From assembly GCF_020382885.2 (NCBI RefSeq), contig NC_058493.1, positions 22,007,499-22,071,498 of the forward strand: a DNA stretch of 64,000 nucleotides, written 5' to 3'. The stretch comes from Scatophagus argus (lineage: Eukaryota; Chordata; Actinopteri; Scatophagidae). How positions within the stretch are numbered: position 1 is the stretch's first letter; each line of letters starts with the position of its first letter. Both the position numbers and the translations under genes were made by a program. This document shows positions 54,986 through 64,000 of the stretch, one piece after another. The notes under the pieces were generated by a model that was not told where the DNA came from, ran no database searches, and saw only the letters and a list, made by a program, of their open reading frames with translations.

Positions 54986-57686
54986 TCACATAGTCTTCAC
55001 AGTAACGAAGAAGAGTGTGATTAACGCGGTGACAAGGAGACCAGTGATTTCTACAGTGGAGCCATGCAGGAGACCGGACTTATTTTTGGAAGCTACAGGA
55101 AGAGAGAAAGGGGAAGGATGAAGGATGAATATTATAATGTAAAGATTGTAAAGATGTATTTATTGGTAATGCTTTAAGTTCTCATATTGTCAAAAAGAGG
55201 TTATAGAAGGTTTTGCTCACGTAGCACGACTGAGAAGGTGATGTTGCAGGTAGCAGAGGAGATCTTGTTACTTGATGTGCAGATGTAGGATCCTGATGCA
55301 TCTTCGGAGATGTTGTACAGAGACAGGACGCCTCCCACTGGAAGACAGAAAGACACATACACACTTATCTGCTATCATGATTTTATTGCCTTCTTACTTT
55401 ATATATTTTTCAAAAATTCTGCACTGTGTGTGTGTATGCATATGCAGCCTTGAGGTTTAATATTGATATAGTCTTGTATACTGCTTGAAAGAATATATGC
55501 ACCACAGATCAACAATTTCCATTCATTTGAGGAATAAAGTCATGGATGCTAACATTGCTGCTCTGTCTTTACCACTGCTGTTTGACACGCCCTCTTGGAA
55601 TAGTAGAATAGTACAAGAGAATACTTGAACCTTTGTCAAATTAGTCTTGAATGACTGTGCTAACTTGAATTGAACTTTATGGAACTGCTTTAGTCCTGAC
55701 TGATTTATTGGGTTCATTCAAGACTCGTGATAAACTTTAATCCCTAGTCTTCTGAGTGAACTTTTAGGAACTGGCCCCAGGCAGGCAGGTGGACTATAAA
55801 AGAAGGGCTTAAAACAGGGTTGGACTAAACAAGTTGGGATTGGTTTGGCACTTTGATTTTTACTCCCACACCCAACAAAATGCCACAGATATCACAAGTT
55901 TTGAGGGAATGTGCAGTTGGCATACTGGCTGTGGGAAATGTCCACCAGAGCTATTGACTGTGAAAAGAATATGCTGTCTGAAAGCTAATTTCAGTCAACT
56001 TAGACCAGTGTAGTAATGTAATTGGTTCCTTTGTTTATACTTCATTGTTTAAAGTAAAGTAAATTGTTTCCTTCACCCTGCAATTGACTGTAACATTGCA
56101 CAAATTAGTAAGAAATGCACATTGTTGATAATCGAGTCAAGTTAACTCATTTATGCAAGTATGGACAGCTATTAGAATTTACAGTGCAGAAGACTGACAA
56201 CAAAAAATGGCAGCACAGTGGAAGCTAAGCTTCCAACTTGTATACCAAGTAGAGCAGAGAGCGACGTGAAAGTGCCCAACATCACATTTTGTCCTGCTTT
56301 GTAAACCTGTGTGTCTACAGGCAATGTATTTTTTATAAACAGTCCTGTCAGAAACTTTGTCAGCAATACATACCGTCAGTTGTTCCGGGATCTGTAACAT
56401 AAGAGATGTTCCCGACACCCCAAATTTGCCACTTATAAGTGGGTGGTGGCAAACCTTCCTCAGAGACACACGTCAGACTGATGTTCTGGCCGTACTCTGC
56501 CTTTCCCTGGATCTTACAAATGGGAGGAGATGGAGCAACTAGAACACAAAAAAATGGAAATATGAATGAAGAATAAACCTGCACAACATTTTTTCTGTTG
56601 TTGTTAGCACTTGACATAATGATGCCAAGTGGCAACACAGCAAAGGAGCACATATGGCATAGTGGTTAACAAAGGTTGTGTCTGTCTGATAAGCTACTTC
56701 TTTATATCATCGTCATGGCTGCTTTTTTGCGCTTCATTCTTATAACCATGACACAGAACAGTTCAAAGCTAAATATGACACTGACCGATGTTTATGATAT
56801 CAAATACTTGGAGTATAATATATATATATTTTGCTAAATGGAAGCCAAGAAACAACATGCAGTATTCAATTCTTAACTGCCATTTTTAAACACTTAAAAG
56901 CAAAACTTGAATACAAATGAAAAGTTACCTAAAACCACCAAACGCGCCATGTCGGCCAGCTTGCCCTCATCGTCACCTGGGATCTGTACACGACACTCAA
57001 AGACTTTGTTGTCTGCTAGTGCAATGGAGGACAGTTTCAGGTCAGCTTTTCCCTTGGCAATGTCTACATCCAGGGACACCCGAGTTTCATACAGCGAGTT
57101 GATGTCAAGTTCACCAGTAGAATAATAAGTGAGGATCAGCGTCTGTGAGACAACAACAGCACCAGAGGAACTTTAAAAGAGGACCAAAGAAAAGTTCTCT
57201 CGGCCTTCTTTTTGCTCTTCTTCATAACGCAAAAATAATCAATCAGGATTAACCTGTTCATGGTAAAAAGTTCAGAGAATCATGCACACACAATTAATAA
57301 GCACATAACCACATTGCAGTAGTCTGACCTCTTCAGGCTTTGTATTTTCAGCTTCAGCAGACCATGAGATGATGACTAAGCTGGGGTTGGCTGACTTGGT
57401 TTGAAAGGTGCAGGGCAGTGTGATGTTGTCACCCCTGGCAAATTCATAGAGATCCTGAGGGATGTTCACATTGAGAGCACCGACAGCAGAGAACACTGTC
57501 AGAAATTTAAAAACAGAGAACACTAATTACCATCTGGCTGTAATTGCCAATCATTTGTAAAAACAGCAAACTGTGTTTAGGTTAATGAAGTTTTTATGTT
57601 AATCTGACTGTGTTACAGCTTGTCTGTACATTTACGGAGAATGATTCAGCAGTTGTACCTGGGATCTGTAGAATAACTTATTACGC

Positions 57687-57720
<34 letters not shown>

Positions 57721-58951
57721 GCATAAAGAACACACGTCATATTTTATGTTTGGAACTCGGTCAAATAGCCAATGAAAAGAAATCAGCAATTTTGCTTATT
57801 AATTGATGATTTTTGAGCAAAAATTACTAAATAAATTTAGCTTCTCAGACTTGAGTATTTTCTAGGGTTCTTAATCTTCTTCTTAATCACTAGTAAACTG
57901 AATAAGACATTTTAAGACATCATCATGCCCATCAAAAGTGATGGGCATTTTATATGGGCCAAATACTTCACTAATCAAGAAAATAGTTGATAAATTAGTT
58001 GACAATGAAAATAATAGTTATTTTGAACCTTAGCTGCGTTTCAGCAAACAGTTATTTGGAGGGGCCAAATCACACGCAAAACTACAAAGTGGTGATGAGG
58101 TGGGTGGATCGTACTGTGGCATCCACTCCACTTACAAAAACGAATATTAATCAAGGTCCATTTTTTAAATCTAAAAAAAACACACGTACAAATGTGTATA
58201 CAGATAAATCATATTCCCGTCTCATTGTTTTCAGCAGTATGTGTACATGAGAGAAGTTTGCCTTAAGTGCTTTTTGCCAAAACGTCAGGTGTAGTAGTGT
58301 AGAGAGTGCCAAGGTCCGCATTGGGATGAGTTGTGGTGGACAAAAGGGTCAAACACAGGACTTCCACCACCGAACAGAGCAGTTTTTGTGTCTCACGTGA
58401 AACCATAAATCACTGCTTAAATATGTTTGATGCCATGGAGCTGCTGTCAATGAATGGCAAAGAGGCACAATGACAACCAGTGAGAAATACCTTTTGCGGG
58501 GCGGGGATGGACTAGCCGCTGGCACAAAGCCAGACATGTCTGATTTCCTTTTTCGTGTTATTAGAGGTCAGTGCGACCTCTGCTCTGAGAGTTTTTCTAG
58601 TTGTTTCCTGCAGCTATACGTTTAAAACAATTCACATATGCCTTTTTCTGAAACCAAACCCAGTCTATAAGGTTGCATATATGTGAGAGAATAAAGGTCC
58701 GGTCAAAAGCATATTATTATTTGACAACACAGATTTCAAGAGTCTCTGTGATTTCTAAATTCTAATTTGCTTGTTTCTGGGTGACTTAACGCCAAAGAAA
58801 TGAGACAAGTCACTTGCATAAACATGTCACTGAAGTCTGTTCTGAAAGCATGCAAAGAAATGCGGTGGTTCAGTAAGGCACACAGGAAAAGAAGGAAATA
58901 GGCCTACTTACCCATACACAGCAGATTCAAGGTAGAAATCTTCCTCTCCAT
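54986..58951 (-). CDS. gpa33: Cell surface A33 antigen-like protein, copy A (short tail)
   Basis: Six coding exons on the minus strand: 58951-58912, 57495-57329, 57142-56929, 56538-56374, 55337-55221 and 55092-54986. All junctions are GT..AG and phases agree, giving 269 aa. Residues 1-20 are a signal peptide (exon 1 begins MERKISTLNLLCM). Two Ig domains follow: a V-type (LPCTF ... KVFECRVQIPGDDEGK, about 21-140) and a C2-type (SLTCVSEEGLPPPTYKW ... SGSYICTSSN, about 141-233). A membrane segment (VEITGLLVTALITLFFVTV) ends at VKTM and a stop, so almost no cytoplasmic tail remains. Domain order and the YICTSSN and EGLPPPTYKW blocks match GPA33. That protein is an epithelial surface Ig protein in the intestine with a long charged tail in mammals. 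Tandem with copy B; next to ildr2, as in human 1q24. A paralogue named otherwise in fish is possible. Confidence 0.85.
57691..57720. repeat. (CA)n microsatellite
   Basis: A CA run in the first intron of gpa33 copy A. Confidence 0.95.
57740..58020. mobile_element. Degraded interspersed repeat (TTAATCGATAA family), copy 3
   Basis: It has CAATTTTGCTTATTAATTGATG at one end and ACTAATCAAGAAAATAGTTG...GACAATGAAAATAATAGTTAT at the other, as in the elements at about 5650 and 12553. It is badly decayed and lies in the first intron of gpa33 copy A. Confidence 0.5.
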
Positions 58952-61015
58952 TTCCAAGACTTTTATTTTCTCAGATTAACTCTCACTGATCCTTCTGTGA
59001 GTGGCTGTCCTCTCTGAAATGAAAGAGAGATCCGGAGCTGAAACTCTTGCTGCTCAGGAAACATTCATCATCCATTCATCTGGCATGTTTTGACTTGCTC
59101 AGTGGATTATACCAAACTTGTCAGTTATACTCCTTACTTGAATGAAGTTTTTCTGAGTTGTTTTGCCAACAGAATTGCATCCTGATTTTTCCCTAGTTTG
59201 TTGCATCACAATCCATTTTCTTTATGTTTTACACTGTGTCCCAACCTATTTAAAAAGAAATCAGGGTTGTAGGCTCATGTGTCATACACACTGCACTTTG
59301 TCATGTGCACTGTACTTTATAACACTACCCTCAGTTTTATGTAGTCTACATTATGGGTGTTTAATACATGAGGTACTGTGTATTGTTCTATATTTATATT
59401 ATCACCTATATTAATATTGTGCTACCATTAATAATAATATATAGGTTTTAATATGTATATTATTCATATCATTGCCATATATTCTCACCTCTTTGGCCAG
59501 TTTTTCGTGTGGCTGTGACGTACGGATTTTTCTCCTCTTGCTGGTAATCCACACGACAAATGGGATGGGAGTGATGCCTAAGTGCTACTGTTCAACCCAC
59601 ATCAACACAACCTGTGTTCAGCCAAAGGTCATAAGAGCCAGCTGTCTGGTGCGGAGTACTGGCAATTCTGATTTTTACCAATAGTTGCCAACTTCCGACA
59701 GTGGCGCTCTTTACACCATTGTGGACAATACATCTGCTGGCTCTTGACTACTTCTCCAATACAAATGATTTGCACATTGCGTATGATAAGAATTTTCAAT
59801 GTCAGACTTGCACACATGAAACTAAAGACCTGAAACTACTGACTGAGTAGGGTGAATGTGTGAGGACACACTTTGGTCATGATAAGCAGAAACAACAATT
59901 AAGAATCTTGCAAATAATAACAAATACTGCTGCTAAAACTAAATATATTTTTATTTACTCCTCAGGCTGCATCAACATTATGTGACCATATGAGAATTCA
60001 GTTGTTTGTAATGTTGCCATCTAGTGTTCAAAATTTAAACAGTTGCAAGAAGCTGCTTCATTCATTTTACTTACGTCAACTTTATTCATTTAGTTATTTG
60101 TTTTTACAGCATATGAATAGATGATTCATCCATTCAGTCATGGTGTGCATCTCAAAATGTTTCACAATAACAAAAAAATTTAACAAATCCCACTGTAAAA
60201 CTAACAAAACTGCAGCTGCTGAGATAAAATAATAGCATATGTACAATGTTGTATTTAATTGCATTTCCACATAAACCTCTACAAAATATGTAAACATAAT
60301 AAAAACATATTTGAAGGTGGCATGACAAATAGAGATTATAAAAATTTGATGTATTAAAATTTGAATTTACCATTACAAGTCGTAGTAATAGTATCTGTAA
60401 TATTACCACCATAACTGGAAGAAAGGACAATGAAACTGGTTTAATGTCTGTGCATACATGGATATAAAATTTCTAACTCAATCTAGAAAGCCTAAAGAGT
60501 TAAACAAGCCATTTTCTTTATAGTGGAGGTAGCAACCTCACAAAAACAAAACTACCACCAATTACACCCAATAGCAGAGCAACCTCAAATCAACACACAT
60601 GCGCACACACGCACACACACACAGCCATAAGGCCTTGCATTCTTCAAAATATCAACAGATTGAGTTTAAATCTAAAACACCAACTAATTTCTCAATTATA
60701 CAGCTGTCTAAAAAACTTTTTTTTTCTGGTATTTTTTCTTTAGGGTGATTTGTAAAATGTTGGTACATTTTCTAATACTTGCATAATTTGAGTTTTGACC
60801 TATTACACTTTCTTTTAATGCTCGGTGTCTGAGCCTGTGCAGAAAAATGCTCCTATACAATTGTCTGAACAAGCCGCTTACTACAACTTCTACTTACTTA
60901 AATGCAAACCATGATCTTTTACAAAATACGACCAAGTAGTTTTGACTACTTGAGTCTGAAGTCATTGGAGATAAAACAGCAAATGGAAGATGGTGGTTGA
61001 TATAGTTTGGAGGCC
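58952..61015. other. Region between the tandem gpa33 genes
   Basis: The left part holds the 5' end of copy A; a GTGAGTGGCTG..CTCTCACTGATCC stretch near 59000 could be its 5' UTR. From about 59990 rightwards the words match the 3' flank of copy A, which is the 3' flank of copy B. No additional exon is seen. Confidence 0.45.
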
Positions 61016-63174
61016 TTATTCATCGTAGTTCCTCCTCGTTGGTTTATTGGCTGGCACAGGTGGTCTGTCATCATAGGGCTCATCGTAGCGGTCATGGCGG
61101 TCTGAGTAGTCGCTGCGCCGGTCATCGTAATCCCTGCGGCGGTCATCATAGTCGCTGCGACGATCATCGTAGTCGCTGCGGCGGTCATCGTAATCCCTGC
61201 GGCGGTCATCATAGTCGCTGCGTCGATCATCATAATCCCTGCGGCGGTCATCATAGTCGCTGCGTCGATCATCATAATCCCTGCGGCCATCGTAGTTGCG
61301 CTCACTCCGTTCCTCGTACCGGTCATGGCGTTCAACAGGGCCCCTCACACTGGAGTCATCGTTATCTCGAGTGTTTTTTTGGGCATCCTCACGGCCACTC
61401 TCACCATTACGTGTTGGCTCTTTGTCATGGTACTCATTCTCACGAGCTCTGAAAAACGAATACATAACAGTGAGTGAGTGAGTGTGCATAAAGGAATTTC
61501 ATTTTACTGTATTTCTTTTCAGTCACAGTAGTCTTGAAACTGATTCGGCCATGTTGTTGTTATCGACACATTTTGAGGTAATCTTTAAAGGGGAATTATG
61601 GTGGGTTAGGCCACTGATTTCCAACAAAGGGAAACAATCAAATGATAGACTGACTCTGACCTTGAATCGTGCTGAAACTGGCAGCCAGCCAAACATCTGG
61701 CTAGGTAGTTTTAGGTGACACCATGGATATACTCGGTTGTAATTAGTATGGCATCAATACACAATACACACATGATCCACAAGTAATTTATGTTTGATTT
61801 CTTTAACGTGCTTGTGAAGAGCAAATGAAGACACATTCTAAACACCCATTCTGAGGAAAAGTTGCAGTGCAGATGGAAGTCAAGCTGATCTAACAGGCCT
61901 GGTTATGAAAATGTGGCCAGTTTAATTTCCTGTAGGCTCACAGGGTGGCAAACTTTAATGTTCTGGCTATGTAATGTTTCTTTGTAAATACATTACAAAT
62001 AAAGAAATCGTCAGAAGAGTGCATGATGAATGAAAAGTTTTTTCTTCGCTTCCACTTCTTACTATTTAACATTAGGCAGCTATGGAGTGGAGAAAATATA
62101 ATCTCATTCATTCAAAGGCTACGGGCGGCTACTGACAACTTTTAAGTCGACTTAAGTCGAAGTTAGGTCGACTGTTTTCTTGTATGTGTCTGAATGCACG
62201 TGTTGACACTGTGAAGCAATCAATACATCCTATCTGCTCATTTTCTGGGACTGAGGATTTCCGGATGTGTCAGACTTGACGATACATTGTTATATGAAGA
62301 GGAAGTAAAAGTAGATGCCACAAGTAGCCAGCTGTTTAAGATTAATTTTGACTTTTTGCTTCCATTAAGCCATTGGGGTTGTTCTGAATATGTTCTTGAG
62401 GGCTTGAGAGAAGGCTTTACTCAACCTTTCCCTTCTTTCAAAAGCAGCTTAGAAATTTTCTTTGTTTTTTCAGTTATCCATTTTAAAAACAGAACAGCTT
62501 GTCATTCTTGTGAGCTGTATTTGACCTTGTGGCTATGAATAGGTCTGATGTCTTCGAGTTTACTGCAATAATCAGTTTACTTTTCTTTTTACATTTATAA
62601 GAACACTTCCTGTCTGGTCAATAAAAATGTAGGGTTTCTCACAGTGGACAAAAGACTTGGATTTCTCTGTCTATGGACCTAAATGCCCTGATATGACTGA
62701 CCACCTGCTCATTCAGCCTCATGAATGGGACATATCAGATGTTAACTTCTGTTCACATCAAAGCATCTTGTTCATCTGCTACTGTTTATGTTTTTACATG
62801 TGTCTCTATGGGGGTAGAAAAAAAATAATTACCCCATGGCATATTCCTCCTCTTGCTTCTTCTTCCGGCAGCAGCAGCAATAGATGACAATGACAAGAAC
62901 AATCAACGCGGCGACAACTCCGCCGATGATTCCCGCAGTGGAGCCAATGTTCATGGAGGCTACAGGAAGGAGGATAATTATAGGCAAGTTATAATGCAGT
63001 TTTATAAAGATGTATTTACTGGCAATACCAAAGGTGTTGCAAGAAGGTTTTGCTCACGTGGCATGACGGAGAGGGTGATGTTGCAGGTGGCAGAGCGGAT
63101 CTTGTTACTTGAGGTGCAGATGTAGTATCCTGATGTATCTTTGGTGATGTTGTACAGCGACAGGACGCCTCCCA
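61016..63174 (-). CDS. gpa33: Cell surface A33 antigen-like protein, copy B (partial, 3' half)
   Basis: Three exons on the minus strand lie within the window: 63174-63058, 62959-62833 and 61448-61016; the 5' exons lie beyond 64000. The first reads GGVLSLYNI...DTSGYYICTSS, close to copy A's 55337-55221 and of equal length (117 nt), the second half of the C2-type Ig domain. The second has a membrane segment (GIIGGVVAALIVLVIVIY) followed by CCCCRKKKQEEEYAMG, like human GPA33. The third encodes a charged tail with RENEYHDKEPTRNGESG, about nine DYDDRR(S/R) heptads, and a stop after RRNYDE. Phases agree (1, then 2). Unlike copy A it keeps the palmitoylation-type CCCC and a full tail, so it looks like the conventional form. 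Confidence 0.85.
61085..61300 (-). repeat. 21-bp minisatellite coding for DYDDRRS heptads
   Basis: In the last exon of gpa33 copy B a 21-nt unit (on the minus strand approximately GACTATGATGACCGCCGCAG) is repeated about nine times. Each unit encodes seven residues, alternating RRSDYDD and RRRDYDD. Units are nearly identical, so copy number probably varies between individuals and keeps the frame. The antisense strand is also open through the repeat, with no sign of being a gene. Confidence 0.9.
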
Positions 63175-64000
63175 CTGGAAGACAGAGAGACAGTCACATA
63201 TACACAACACAGCAAGTCTACAATCCTACTGTTTAGAAAAAATCCAAAGGTGCTCAATCAATAATCAATGTTTTTTTTTTTAAATCATATTTAGTAATGG
63301 AAATATGTATCAGTAATATATTTCTTCAATAGCAAAAAGAAAATTGTTCAACAGGAAGTTCCCAGACATGTTAAATCCCTCACTCAAGTGACACACGAAC
63401 AGCCAATCATTTAACAGACGTGTTGTTCAGTTGTTCCATCAACAAAGGACAAAATAACAACTAGACAATGTGGAGTGAATAAATAAGGCAGAGATTAAAG
63501 GAGTAGTTTATTAAAAAAAACAAAACAAAACAAAAACGACAGGTCAGCTCAGCACTAAAATGTAGTGTGGAGATAGCTCACCCGCATGGCAGGTTTTGGT
63601 GCAGTTAGAGGAATACAGTGAAAGCCACTGCACCTAACAGAAAGACTCAAACTCGTCTTTTTCCCCCCATTTCTTTATCTTTTTAAAAGGACAGTATAAG
63701 TGGTACAACCAACTTCAAATTTTTTCATTAACATGCGATTTTTTAGGCTCTTTTCTGGCATTATCATCATCTTTACAGCCCCACAAGTTAGTAAATTAGT
63801 ATGAAAACTTGTCCCTCTTATTGGCTTCTTCATTTTATAATATATTTTTATTAACATACATTAAGACCTCATACTGTAATTGACTGAATCTCACTTTTTC
63901 TATCTTTCAGTTGCGAATGAGAGAGACATTTCTATACCAGGGCTTGGCTGGGAGGTGCCAGGGGGAGTTTGTTTCTCTATTTGTCTTAATATGTTCACGG
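63175..64000. other. gpa33: gpa33 copy B intron to the window edge
   Basis: This should be the intron 5' of the Ig exon at 63174. No exon for the first half of the C2 domain is seen before 64000. Contents are A/T-rich with poly-A tracts. Confidence 0.5.

Noticed and set aside
61039-61452. Open frame of 137 aa on the plus strand opposite the gpa33 copy B tail
   Set aside because: It is the antisense reading of the 21-bp minisatellite, which has no stop in several phases. The minus-strand frame has splice sites and matching phases; this one has neither.

Overview
The window is nuclear DNA from a ray-finned fish, most likely a percomorph teleost. It has multi-exon genes with GT..AG introns, many (CA)n/(TG)n microsatellites, fish-type LINE 3' ends and small inverted-repeat transposons. 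All gene models below come from reading conceptual translations and splice sites by eye; protein identities rest on remembered vertebrate family sequences, not on a database search.

Layout: (1) 1-6.3 kb is non-coding with one inverted-repeat transposon. (2) prss23, a secreted trypsin-fold serine protease, lies on the plus strand at 6.3-8.3 kb. All other genes are on the minus strand. (3) tmem39a (8 coding exons, 493 aa) occupies 12.1-17.4 kb, with a probable CpG-rich 5' end near 20.6-20.9 kb. (4) 21.2-23.0 kb is repeats: a 5'-truncated LINE that carries a probable solo LTR. (5) ildr1 (9 exons, 528 aa) spans 24.07-29.49 kb. (6) 29.5-39.2 kb holds a degenerate DNA transposon with a broken captured ORF, an orphan ildr1-like immunoglobulin exon, and a local duplication. 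(7) ildr2 (9 exons, about 707 aa) spans 39.2-53.4 kb. (8) Two tandem A33-antigen-like genes follow: a complete one at 54.99-58.95 kb with a very short cytoplasmic tail, and the 3' half of a second from 61.02 kb to beyond the window.

The genes share an epithelial-surface theme. ILDR1 and ILDR2 are angulins, which recruit tricellulin to three-cell contacts, and GPA33 is an epithelial Ig-superfamily surface protein. From memory, human TMEM39A and ILDR1 are neighbours on 3q13 while ILDR2 and GPA33 are neighbours on 1q24; this locus joins the two blocks. The most interesting observations are that joined angulin cluster, the orphan ildr1 exon between the two angulins, and the sharply divergent tails of the tandem gpa33 genes. 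I saw no bacterial-type system, CRISPR array or clearly novel multigene system.
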